This document shows positions 26,196 to 35,760 of a DNA stretch of 64,000 nt, one piece after another. The notes under the pieces are model-generated. The model searched no databases, was not told the origin of the DNA, and saw only the letters and a list, made by a program, of their open reading frames with translations. Source of the DNA: Sacculina carcini (taxonomy: Eukaryota > Arthropoda > Thecostraca > Sacculinidae); contig OU696577.1 in the NCBI GenBank assembly GCA_916048095.2, positions 405,001 through 469,000 on the forward strand, in the 5' to 3' direction. The translations under genes were made by a program, and so were the position numbers. Each line of letters begins with the position of its first letter. Within the stretch, counting starts at the first letter, position 1.

Positions 26196-27354
26196 GGTGT
26201 GTGTGTGCTCGCAGGACGAAGACGTGACCAATGATGATGAGGATGATGACGAAGATGATGACGAGGTGAGCAGTGATGGGTCTGACTGCTATGTGGACAG
26301 CTACGCCGACTACACGACCACACTGGACGCCACGCTCACCGACGACGGAGACCCGGCGCTCGTTGTCGACGAGTTTGTCGTGCTGCGCGACACTCTCGAG
26401 CACGTGCGCCAGCAGCAGCAGCAGCAGCTGGCCGGCTGGCAGGCGGCTCTCACAGCCACTGAGCGGCAGCAAGCACTGCGAGACATGTGTGCCGCGGCCG
26501 AACTGCGACGAGCAGCCGCGCACGCCGCCATCATCAAGAAACAAGGAGGTAGCTGCCACCGTCTCTCTCGACCTAGTCTCTCTCGACCTCGTCTCTCTCG
26601 ACCTCGTCTCTCTCGACCTAGTCTCTCTCGACCTAGTCTCTCTCGACCTCATCTCTCTCGACCTCGTCTCTCTCGACCTAGTCTCTCTCGACCTCGTCTC
26701 TCTCGACCTCGTCTCTCTCGACCTCGTCTCTCTCGACCTAGTCTCTCTCGACCTAGTCTCTCTCGACCTCATCTCTCTCGACCTCGTCTCTCTCGACCTC
26801 GTCTCTCTCGACCTAGTCTCTCTCGACCTAGTCTCTCTCGACCTCGTCTCTCTCGACCTAGTCTCTCTCGACCTCATCTCTCTCGACCTCGTCTCTCTCG
26901 ACCTAGTCTCTCTCGACCTCGTCTCTCTCGACCTCATCTCTCTCGACCTAGTCTCTCTCGACCTCGTCTCTCTCGACCTCATCTCTCTCGACCTCGTCTC
27001 TCTCGACCTAGTCTCTCTCGACCTAGTCTCTCTCGACCTCATCTCTCTCGACCTAGTCTCTCTCGACCTAGTCTCTCTCGACCTCGTCTCTCTCGACCTA
27101 GTCTCTCTCGACCTAGTCTCTCTCGACCTCATCTCTCTCGACCTAGTCTCTCTCGACCTCGTCTCTCTCGACCTAGTCTCTCTCGACCTCGTTAAATCAC
27201 ACACACACACACACATACATACACACACACACGTTATCCTGGGTTTATTGTTGATGTGTGTGTGTGTGTGTTTACAGGATACAACTTTGAACAGAAGACG
27301 GTGCCGAATTCGTTCGACTTCGGTTCCAGTAACGGCCAGTTTGGACATACATAG
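12865..27354 (+). CDS. IPO7: Importin-7 / importin-8 (moleskin-type nuclear import receptor), 17 exons
   Basis: A karyopherin-beta that carries cargo (ribosomal proteins, histone H1, ERK and others) through nuclear pores under RanGTP control. Exons: 12865-12948, 13477-13724, 15527-15688, 15997-16186, 16897-17096, 18503-18676, 18858-19003, 19458-19621, 20900-21019, 21582-22103, 22491-22673, 23441-23671, 24070-24302, 25047-25192, 25415-25602, 26215-26548, 27278-27354. Total 3402 nt, 1133 aa (human 1038). Landmarks in order: [95 protein letters not shown] followed by acidic tracts, [18 protein letters not shown] and a C-terminal [12 protein letters not shown]. The extra length is mainly an Asn-rich insert in exon 10 and longer acidic loops. 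The protein is more diverged from human than one expects for arthropods. Confidence 0.95.
13055..13254 (+). mobile_element. tRNA-Lys-derived SINE with 12-bp target duplication
   Basis: The head has a perfect A box (TAGCTCAGGGG), an anticodon arm CTGAC/GTCAG with loop CTTTTGA (anticodon TTT, Lys) and a perfect B box (GGTTCGAACCC). A 120-bp body unrelated to tRNA follows. The direct repeat TACTGTATATTG occurs at 13043-13054 and 13255-13266, so the element is about 200 bp and intact. It lies in IPO7 intron 1. Related bodies are at 28683-28762 (minus) and 40785-40905 (plus). Confidence 0.9.
14175..14635. repeat. 15-bp AT-rich minisatellite in IPO7 intron 2
   Basis: About 30 copies of ATATATCACACTAAT with G/A, C/A and C/T variants. 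It is open on the minus strand because the period is a multiple of three (Ile-Ser-Val-Ile-Tyr). Not a gene. Confidence 0.95.
15023..15263. mobile_element. Terminal-inverted-repeat element carrying telomere-type CCTAA repeats
   Basis: A 24-bp perfect inverted repeat (15029-15052 and 15234-15257, beginning TTACGTATTATCGGG) extends to 30 bp with one mismatch. The 180-bp interior is AT-rich and holds the CCTAA run. This is the layout of a MITE. The superfamily is unclear, and no convincing target duplication was found. Confidence 0.75.
15130..15201 (-). repeat. Interstitial telomere-type repeat (TTAGG)n
   Basis: About 13 copies of CCTAA on the plus strand with a few variants (CTAA, CATAA, one CCCTAA). 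TTAGG is the ancestral arthropod telomere repeat. It sits inside the inverted-repeat element. Confidence 0.85.
16223..16438 (-). mobile_element. MITE (same family as 58921-59160) in IPO7 intron 4
   Basis: Ends read CAGTAGCGCATGCAGAGTGC and, inverted, CACTGGCGGATCC. The interior TTCTTGGTTATGAGGAGTTG is the reverse complement of the interior of the element at 58921. The 8-bp flanks share only the first five bases (AAACA), so the copy is old. Confidence 0.7.
17480..18341. repeat. 33-bp minisatellite in IPO7 intron 5 (about 26 copies)
   Basis: The unit is CTGCTAGTTATGAGTTTAC plus TGGYGCCATATTTC. The period equals 11 codons, so long frames stay open on both strands. The array is flanked by a CA run just after the donor (17100-17133) and a TG run just before the acceptor (18443-18493). 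Confidence 0.96.
18647..18734 (+). repeat. 44-bp tandem duplication including an IPO7 splice donor
   Basis: The last 30 bases of exon 6 plus GTGAGTTTATGTGT are repeated once with three differences. The second copy, 18691-18734, has an intact GTGAGT donor. Using it would add 44 nt and shift the frame. Confidence 0.9.
19728..20049. mobile_element. Decayed hAT-like MITE in IPO7 intron 8
   Basis: The left end is CAGGGATTCTCAA and the right end, inverted, is CAGGGGTTATTAA. The flanking octamers do not match, so the element is old or wrongly bounded. Confidence 0.45.
20205..20608. mobile_element. hAT-like non-autonomous transposon in IPO7 intron 8
   Basis: The left end CAGGGGTTCCCAAACTTTTT is a classic hAT terminus; the right part has CACGACCCCC-like sequence and ends ACGCACCTGTG. 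The flanking octamers GTCTTGAG and GTCTAGAG match at 7 of 8. No transposase frame, so it is non-autonomous. Confidence 0.7.
21285..21490 (-). mobile_element. 5'-truncated LINE 3' end (reverse-transcriptase C-terminus)
   Basis: On the minus strand it encodes a [20 protein letters not shown] motif and FKEKLDKYW, the typical end of a CR1/L2-like reverse transcriptase reading frame. A short 3' UTR ends in two copies of an ACTAGGTGAGTACA repeat. It lies in IPO7 intron 9. I recall this tail repeat from decapod crustacean sequences. Confidence 0.7.
22080..22300 (+). repeat. 75-bp tandem triplication including the IPO7 exon 10 donor
   Basis: Units start at 22080, 22155 and 22230. Each contains the exon end CTCAACACSATGGATCTRAT plus GATG|GTTCGTATC and 40 bp of intron. 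Donors therefore stand at 22104, 22179 and 22254, and the frame stays open across all units (25 codons each). Confidence 0.92.
23050..23200. repeat. Tandem duplication with CA runs in IPO7 intron 11
   Basis: About 75 bp holding CTACTAGCGAC, GCCGACACAC, a CA run and ACGTWTGTTGAGCTT is present twice. TG-rich sequence (23262-23436) then leads to the acceptor at 23440. Confidence 0.8.
24598..25041 (+). repeat. (AT)n and TGTGTGTCTGATTG repeats in IPO7 intron 13
   Basis: An (AT)n run at 24598-24631 is followed by about 20 copies of a T/G repeat built on TGTGTGTCTGATTGTGTGTT up to the acceptor before exon 14. Confidence 0.92.
26561..27190. repeat. 15-bp minisatellite in the last IPO7 intron (about 42 copies)
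   Basis: The unit is CTCTCTCGACCTMGT. It starts 12 nt after the donor of exon 16, and the exon frame runs straight through it as Leu-Ser-Arg-Pro-Ser/Arg repeats until a stop at 27195. It is an intron because the next exon ([13 protein letters not shown]) restores the conserved importin C-terminus. Confidence 0.95.
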
Positions 27355-28466
27355 CCAGACACACAGTTTGGACATACGTAGCCAGGCAGTTTGCCGAAAC
27401 TTACACTCACACACACACACACACACACACATACACACATGTGATCAATGGACTTGTAGAATTGTCTGGTTGTTAATCATAACAAGTGTTAATTTTTGTG
27501 TTTGACGATACACAGCGGGTGAACTGAGACATTGTTTGTGTGTGTGTGTGTATGTTGAACGACTTCAGATTGTGTGTGTTTGTGTGTGTGTGTATGTTGA
27601 ACGACTTCAGATTGTGTGTGTTTGGATTTTGGTGTGCACGTGTGTGTATGTGACTTGATCTGTGGGTGTTGTTTAGTTTTGTGCTAATATATTCTATTGT
27701 GTTTGATTGTTATGGGACTCACGCACAAATTGGTTCTGGAATTATATGAGGAGAGACGCGTGCGGTTAATTGTCATTTTGTCTGCTCAGTTGTAAGTTTC
27801 TTCATTTCCATCGTAACATCTCAAATTGGGTGTTGCGATTTGTTCCAATATTTCCAACTACTGTGCTAGCTTTCAATGTAAATTTGGCTTGAATTATGTT
27901 AGGATATGGACAAAGGAGAGAGAGGAGAATGATATGACATCAGTTTTTACAAAATGTGAATCAGTGGGGTGTTAATCTGCTATGCTAGCAATGAGTTTAT
28001 CAATTTTGTCTGCGATTTTTTGCTGCATAAAACGCTGTTAAATTTTAGTTAGGGATTGGTGATTTTTCGAAGTTGCCATGTTTTTTTCTACTTACTTCGA
28101 TTGGCTTGACCATATTTTTAGTTTTTTCCATGAGTCGAGGAAGGGAAAAACAGCGTTGTGCAGGGAAACCAACCCAGGAGGATTATCGAGCCGTAAATTT
28201 TTATAATTCTTATTGTGCGGCATATTGGTGTCGGTATGTCAATAAATAGTTGAGAAAATTATTATATTATTCCAATATATAATGCTTGATTTTTTCAAAT
28301 TAACACCCAAAATTGAAGCAACCAGAGCTATTCTTTCCGGATTGTTTTATTTTGCTTGAAACCACATTTCAATTTTACCGGATTTGGCAGCACCGGACAC
28401 TTGTTGAACCGCCCAGCCTCTTGCTACTCTTGGAATGTGGTGTTTTGGAGTGTTTTAGTTATTGTT
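27355..28466. other. IPO7 3' flank / upstream of the Ly6 gene
   Basis: It includes a two-copy repeat of TATGTTGAACGACTTCAGATT between TG runs (27545-27622) and a possible polyadenylation signal AATAAA at 28241. No gene seen. Confidence 0.4.
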
Positions 28467-30091
28467 ATGGCCAACATCGTGGTTTTATTTTGCTTTTACG
28501 TTTTAATAATCAGCCTAAATTTGTACACAGGTAATTACGATATTCATGGCTATGTTTTCCAGTGACTGGTAGTGCATGTCAAGTGAAATATATGCGCTAC
28601 AGTATGTTAGTTTTCAATTTTCACGACCGGAATTCTTCTTTGAGATCATGCTATTATGTTTGCTTCTCATATATGGATCCTTGTAGTCTCGGTATACTCA
28701 AACAACTGAGATGTTGATGAACGAACCCTGGCCAGTATTCGAACCGCCAGCCTTTGGTATTTGTACGCATGTATATGTGTGTGTCAGTGGGTGGTATCTA
28801 CTGTTATCAATGCGTAAACACGGAGCCGGGCTGTGGTGATCCGTTCCACCCGCTTTTACAGCGCAGCGCACGGTGTTCGCTGCATGATGACGTGTGTGTC
28901 AAGGTCATCGAGCAAAAACAAGGTGCCAACTCACACACACACGCACATGTATGTATTTGTATGTATGCTTGTGTGTTTGTATATGTGTGTATGCCTATAT
29001 ATGTGTGTTTATGTTAAAACATGTGCTTGTGATTGCAGCCGACACGCTGGTGACGCGAGATTGTCGCAGTAATTTGGTGGCTCACAGACGAGACTTGCCT
29101 GCCGACTTGTACGAGGGATGTCACCGGGCAGCACGAGATCCCAAGCTGGCCGTGTTTGTCTCCAACAGTGTCCAGGAGGTCGACGTCAAACGGTAACCGC
29201 CACACACACACATACATACACATACACACACTCACACATACACACTCACTCACACATACACACACACTCACTCACACACATACACACACTCACACTCACA
29301 CATACACACCAATGCTGTATCATAGAACACTGTCATGATTGAGTGTTGGGGCGAATTGTGAAATGTTCTTGTCTCACCATTGATATTAATGGACCGATGG
29401 ACATCAGCAAATTTATATGTTAGAATGCAATACATTAAATATATAATTTCTGCCAAGCGCAATTGTGTTGCACAAAACATGTTAATGTTTGTATAAAACA
29501 TTTTGATGTTTCCAGTCGCTTTTCGTGTTTGTATTTATGTAGGGTTAGATAAGCTTTCTGCTTCCACCAGCCCGGCTTAAAGATTGCGAAAAAAATATCA
29601 CGAAAATGTTTGCCAAATACATGAATTAACGTTAGAAAAATCAGGAATCTTCCTCAACACGGCGTATGAATGGGTCCGTGCCAAGTATGTTCAGTTGGCA
29701 GTATTTGAAATGCGTTTTCATTGGGTGGATTGGATGATTTCTCGGCACTTGCTGCATGTCTGTCCGCATCGGCTCGTGGAGTCATTGACCTTTTGTGGTG
29801 CACCTGCGCCGTAGCATGACAATGTTAGGCTGTCAGTGGATATTGTTCGTGGGATCGTCTCGTTCTGACAACATCCCACTTGCACCTGTTTCAAGTCCAC
29901 TCTTTCACGTTGCTCTCTCCAGTGAGGCATGTGTATGTGACTGTGTGTGTGTAATTGTTGGCAGCGACTACTACGATAGCGTGCAGTTTTGTGTGTGTCA
30001 TCACCGTGATGAGTGCAACAGCGGTGTTCTGGCGGGACTGTGGCTGCCCGGCGCCGCCGTATTGCTGGCATTAACACTGGCGCTCAGATGA
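28467..30091 (+). CDS. Ly6/uPAR (three-finger) domain GPI-anchored protein, quiver/sleepless-like
   Basis: Exons 28467-28530, 28788-28922, 29039-29192, 29965-30091 (phases 1, 1, 2) give 159 aa. Residues 1-21 are a signal peptide (MANIVVLFCFYVLIISLNLY). The mature part has ten cysteines in the Ly6 pattern, starting YCYQC and ending with VCHHRDECN. A C-terminal hydrophobic segment (LWLPGAAVLLALTLAL) follows a small-residue site (CNSG), as expected for GPI anchoring. Insect quiver and related proteins act on K+ channels, nicotinic receptors or septate junctions; which applies here cannot be told. The first exon is short but has ATG, signal peptide and donor ACAG|GTAATT in the right phase. It converges on CYB5R. 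Confidence 0.88.
28683..28762 (-). mobile_element. SINE fragment (tRNA-Lys family)
   Basis: The minus strand reads GGCGGTTCGAATACTGGCC and GGGTTCGTTCATCAACA, then a TTTGAGTATACCG block, as in the SINE at 13055. It lies just upstream of the acceptor of the second Ly6 exon. Confidence 0.75.
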
Positions 30092-30839
30092 GCCACTGTG
30101 AGTGAGTGAGTGAGTGTGTGATTGTGTGTGGCTGCAAGTTTGTCATTCGGCCAATATTTGCCCTGCATCTGATCATGTCCTGGTCGTGTGGCGCGCTCGC
30201 ACACACACACATTGTAATCCGTCCATAAACCGTCGCTTCCACTGTCCGTCCATGTGTGATGTATTTCGTATTGCATTTGAGTGTTGTTGAGAGTGTATGT
30301 GCGTCATTGTCCATGTGTTCATACATAACTCATCACATGAATGTATGTTGAATCAACAGCCGAAAATGTCGACAATGACGCAAATTCTGGTATATTTCAC
30401 CTCCACCAACAATATATATGCTGCCAGTATTCACTCGCTCTCATGTCTGAATCAAAGTAGAACGTGCAAATGTCCAACCAGCTCAGGTGAGCAGGAGCTC
30501 TACATCCAAGACATGTAGATGTCCACTGGTCACCAATATACACATTAGATGTTGGTTTGGGGATATAAAAATATACTTCTCCAAAGCGAACGGTGTATGC
30601 ATGAAATCGGCTACATAGAAGGCTGCTGGAATCCAATAAGTATAAGAAAATGCAAGGTCAGGATAGATATAACAGGTTCTGAGAAGGCAGTAGAACTCCA
30701 GACTGACTTATCTCTTGCAAAATACAAGCCGGTGAACACACGAGTACGCCAATAACAGTTACTTTCAAGAGCGACATTGTCACATAGACCAGTGCACACA
30801 GAACAACACCACACACCCCGGCCGTGTGATATGTGGAGA
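30092..30839. other. Convergent region between the Ly6 gene and CYB5R
   Basis: Presumed 3' UTRs of both genes. A GTGAGT repeat follows the Ly6 stop (30099-30118). No other feature recognised. Confidence 0.4.
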
Positions 30840-33800
30840 TTAGTAGACGAAGCGACAGCGGGCCGGGTAGTCGAGTTTGTCGAGGCTCGGCTGACAGGCG
30901 AACGTGATCATGGGAGGTGGACCGCACATCAGCACCAGCGTATCGTCGCCGGCCGGGGGCAAATGTTGTGTGATCATATCGGCGCTGATAAAACCACTGC
31001 TGTACTGCCAGTCTACAACAAGCAACAACAACAACAAACGGGACGATATGTGTCACACACAGAGGGCACATGATCGAACGAAATACATGCATATGCGCTC
31101 GCTTCCACACGAAGCGAAGGAGGAAAATGACCCAACTCATCTATCTAGCTATGCTACAATTGCCAATCTGATCCATGTGAATTATATTCCCTATTTTAAC
31201 CTTGCGTTATGATATAGAAGGCTTTGCTCTCGCTAATGTGTGTGTGTGTATGTGCACGTGAGTGAGTGCGCTGGTACCGTCGGAGGGTCTGTCGACCGTG
31301 TACCACACGTGCAGTCGATCAGTGTGCTCCTGTGCCAGCTGGTCCAGCTCGTCACGCATCAGAATATCAGCCGGCGTTTGGTTGGCGAACAGCAGCCATA
31401 TCTCTGTCTGGTCGTCCTCACACTGACACACATACACACATACACATACACGATGCCTAGACGTGCACGTTTCTTCAAATCGCCTATATGATTATCTGGC
31501 GTAGATCTGTTTTAAATCATTCAAATGGTCCCGGAAAGCGGCATTTATCCAGCAGTTTGCTAGCAGAACAGTCGAGCATGTTGGACCACTACACCCTGCC
31601 TATTTCTATCTGTATGTGTATCATAGCCATATGACAGACATGACAACACCTGCAGTACACGGCGGATAATTTGCAGCATGGGAGTGATGCCTGTGCCTCC
31701 GGCTATCATGCCAACACGGGACACGCTCACTTGAGAAGGCGCTGACTTTTTATCAGCACGAATATTGAACACGCCGCCCCCACTGTACGTCAACAAACCT
31801 ATCCACATACACAAATAAAGGTTGACGCTAAATGTGTAAGGATTCAAGAACATTTGATAAAACGAATATATTCCAGTCCCTCGCCTCCTGCAAAGGCAGC
31901 ACATTACATTAGAACGCTAAACCCAACCTAACCTAAAATATAGAAACGTTTTAAATGAATTAGCGTTTTTAATGTTCCTTAATCCTTATACATTTAGCCT
32001 AGCCCATAAATATACGGATACACACACAGATACACATATACACGCTCACAAATATACAAAGACGCACACACATCTCCGGCACATACGTATATACGCACAT
32101 GTGGACATACATACACACGTGTGCATATCTGTAAGTGTGTATGTATATGTGTGTGTATGTTGGTGCGTGGCTGACCCGAGGGACCGCGAACATCGACAGT
32201 GTCGCCAATCTGCAGGTCCTCCAAGTACTGAGACATTTTGCCACCGTCGGGAAACTTGGGATGAATGTTCTTGAAATATACCTGACACATTCAATAGATC
32301 AAAACACATTAGCCCGTAACACATTTTCTCTCTGATTCACCGCTTCTCAATAAACAAACTCGTCATTTTCTACAGCAGGGGTGAGAAATACAACAAACCC
32401 AGTTGTTCTACGAAATTCAGTGCCGATATAACACAGGCGCATATTAACACATATAACTGACAGGTGAATTAGCATTTGAAAATTGTCAACTGACTTTCTT
32501 GACTTTTGCAATTTTATCGCCACACTTAAAAACGTGAGAACTTGCGATATTTCGACCATCACGGATCGGCACTTGCCCCCCGGCAAATAAAGCCTGATAT
32601 CCGTTGGGGAAACGTTTTTCCATACGTTTTTCATGTGGCGTATTGGAACGACCTCAAGGCACTAGGACACTTGTATGAATCATTCACAATCACACACATA
32701 GACATGCAATTGGCTGCTGTTAGTGCACCTTGACCACGAGGTCCATGTGACCGAGGTCGTCATCGCTCGATACAGGAGTGTACGGTCGAATAACCAGCTC
32801 GCCGTTGATACGAGCTGATAAATATACATGCTGACCCACCGGTAACCCTGCCAGCACGAGCGTTTATGTGTGTGTGTGTGTGTGTGATGTCAATAGACAT
32901 TGGGTTAATACGAGAAACACATTGTGTTGTGTTGCAATTTGTGCAATGATCCACTTCACAATCACTGATCTCACACAAAATGTAAATGCTGACGAAAATC
33001 GGCCATAGTTAATATTAATAAATACAGATATATTTCACGCAATGCAAAAAATGCCACACAAACTCATATGCAAACTGGAGACAGCTTGATGTGTGGCAAT
33101 TTCAATGAGGAAATCCTGATTCAAACAGCTGACTGAACACAAACACAACCGATTTGTGCAAGCCAAGCCAAACAGACAAGTCACGTTAACATATGTCAAG
33201 TCAGACGTACACCCCTACACACACACACACACACATAATGAGCACATAATGAGCGGGTGAGCACATAATGAGCACATAATGAGCGGGTGAGCACATAATG
33301 AGCGGGTGAGCACATAATGAGCAGGTGAGCACAGCTGACAAAAACGCCCGGCCTGATAATTAGCAGTGAATAAGTATTCAATTAATAATAGCGCATAATG
33401 AGCTCAACTGGCACACGCTTACACGCATAAAGCTGAAGTTTAAATGTGTTTGTTTCGGGTAGGAAGAAAATAAACGTTGTACAAAGGCACCAACCCTCTG
33501 CACAACGTCTATTTTCTTCCTACCCGAATGAAAAAATGCAAATATACAAATATTACAAATATATAAATATTGTTTAAATGCAAATATACCACAATAACAA
33601 TGAATATATTGCAATTAAATAGTTTTCGTGTGCTGAAGCAAATTCACGTGCATATTCTCAATATGGTCACCGATTTCAACTGATATTATTAACTTTGCAA
33701 TGCAAATAGCACATACACGCACCAAAATGCACACTGTCACACACGCCTCCATACACACAAACACATCGATCTAGCTCGAGCGAAATGTGAGGCCAATGTT

Positions 33801-34322
33801 ATTACGCACACTGTCCGAGATAAGTCAGTAAGAAAAACACACATAGGTAGCGGTAGTATAAAGCGGTTACTTGAGGGCCAACAAAAGAAACTGTTGAGTG
33901 TTCACAAATTTAATATACGCAAAGCCTCAGAGAGCGCCGTTGAAAAGGCCATACTGCCGCCTATGATCTGACCGAGCACGTGTTGACTGGAAGGCAGCAG
34001 GAAGCGGAAGCGACGAGTGTCGGCGCTCAGAGTCAGCTTGTCGACCAGTCGCAGCTGGTACTTGACACGCGGATCTTGCAGCGTCACAGGCCGGCCACCG
34101 CCGCACCGTCGACGCCGGCGCAACACATAGCCTGTGACCAGTACACTGACCACGGCAGCACCCACACCCAACCACCACGGCCGCATCTGACAAGCGACAA
34201 ACACACGCATTCAAACAATCACGCTCTGAAAAAGCAATTACAAACACAAGCATATTCAAATTTCCCAGTGTTTCGCCGGCACCGAGCCCATAACTCACCG
34301 ACAGCGACAGAAGGTCGAGCAT
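30840..34322 (-). CDS. CYB5R: NADH-cytochrome b5 reductase (CYB5R2/3 type)
   Basis: A FAD enzyme that passes electrons from NADH to cytochrome b5 for desaturation, sterol synthesis and haem-protein reduction. Exons (minus): 34299-34322, 33973-34186, 32729-32847, 32176-32281, 31650-31798, 31278-31422, 30840-31012; 309 aa (human CYB5R3 301), all phases consistent. Residues 1-40 carry a membrane anchor ([19 protein letters not shown]) followed by Arg residues. Then come [17 protein letters not shown], the FAD motif [22 protein letters not shown], the NADH-site [19 protein letters not shown] and CGPPPM, ending in CRFVY (human CFVF). The first exon codes only eight residues but has a proper GTGAGT donor. 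It is divergent from GRAMD1. Confidence 0.96.
33235..33330. repeat. Short repeat of GAGCACATAATGAGCGGGT
   Basis: Overlapping units of GAGCACATAATGAGC with or without GGGT repeat about six times, in the second CYB5R intron next to a CA run. Confidence 0.85.
33454..33528. other. Near-perfect hairpin (27-bp arms, 21-nt loop)
   Basis: The arms are 33454-33480 (starting TTCGGGTAGGAAGAAAAT) and 33502-33528, complementary at 26 of 27 positions, around a 21-nt loop. The size fits a pre-miRNA or mirtron-like hairpin, or a tiny foldback element. It lies in an intron of CYB5R. Confidence 0.85.
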
Positions 34323-35760
34323 ATTCCAAACGAGACGCTATCAAGAAATGAACAGTGCGACAACACCCGCCCACAGTGCAGCAAATAAGAGCGACGCTAG
34401 AACAGCGAAACTAGCGCCTGCGCAAAAACAACGTGAAACATACAAAACATACGAAACATGGGCGGAGAATAATTCCCGGACGTTCACACACTTTTTGTAC
34501 TTGATACAGTGTTCTGTATTATACTTTTCAATTGCAAAACAAGATAAAAAATCAAATTGATACCTCGCAAAACACCTACACGTACACAAGAACAAAATGC
34601 AAATGACTCGGCATGAACATCCCTCACCGATTACTGCATGCGCTTGTTGAAAGAAGGTGAGAGCTGCCAAATTTTCCAGACAAATTCCTTAAATATGCAC
34701 TAACAAACGAGGCTGAAATGCTGACGAGGATGTTGGCTCCCCATGTCATTGGCGGTATATAACTTTTCAGGAACTTAACGGAACGTACTCCACTGTCTTT
34801 AGACGAACAAGTATCTGTTTTGATAATTATGTGAAATGTCGAATTTGGCATATATGTACATACAGTTTTGTGGACATTATCGACGACTTTGCGACAATAT
34901 TGCTTGTCTGGATACTGCCATATTGATTGGCTATTATTCCTGTGGTTAGTTTTCTTATTCCTACTTTTGTGTGCATTTTTCGTATCTTGCAAAATTATTG
35001 TTCCCAGGCTGTTTTTGTTTCTGGATCTGAGGTTTTGTTCGCTTTCATTCTGGGTTCAATCGTTAAATGCATGGGCCGAGGGAATCCCACCATTGTATTT
35101 TCAATCAGTTAATCAATGTACTTGGCAAAAAATACAAATAGGTCAATTGAAACAGTGGGTAAAACTAGCCGAGCGAGTGACCTTAAAAGCATGTTAAGGT
35201 CCATACATTAGAGTCCACCTTAACACATACATTAGAGTTGATACGTTTTTATTATTTATTCTTTATGAATATTTTAGTTCTACTCCTCCGGAGGAGCTCG
35301 CAGAACCACAATGTATATAGGACATAGCACATCAAGGTAGCAATAATTTGCAGTAGTAACAAACTTCACAACATTTAGATATACACTCACTCGTTAGATA
35401 CATTAGAGTTGTATTTAGGGCATTCATTTCATCCGGCTCCATTTGATTTTGTTCAAACTCTTAACTCTTGGTCAGTAACTCTTGGATGTTTCTGCAAACT
35501 TTCACGTGTTGCAGGGGATGCTTGTGTTGTGTTTTCTGCCTGTTTTCATTTTTTATTCGTCTGTTATTTTGATATTTTAGCGTGTATTACTATTTATATT
35601 CACTGAAAGTTCCTGTATGATGTTTGTTTTTACGAAATACATTTCGAAATGCTTATTTAAGGTAAGCGGTGAGTGTGTGTTTGTATAACACAGTATGCTT
35701 TGTGTGTGTGTGTGTGTTAGTGTGCCGTAGCGTCGTCTCTGTGTGTGTGTGTGTGTGTGA
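34323..35760. other. Divergent region between CYB5R and GRAMD1
   Basis: Presumed promoters of both genes. A minus-strand frame at 34624-34992 resembles nothing known to me. A short TG run (35700-35758) leads up to the GRAMD1 ATG. Confidence 0.4.

Noticed and set aside
34624-34992. A minus-strand 122-codon frame upstream of CYB5R
   Set aside because: No recognisable domain, AT-rich composition and no splice support.
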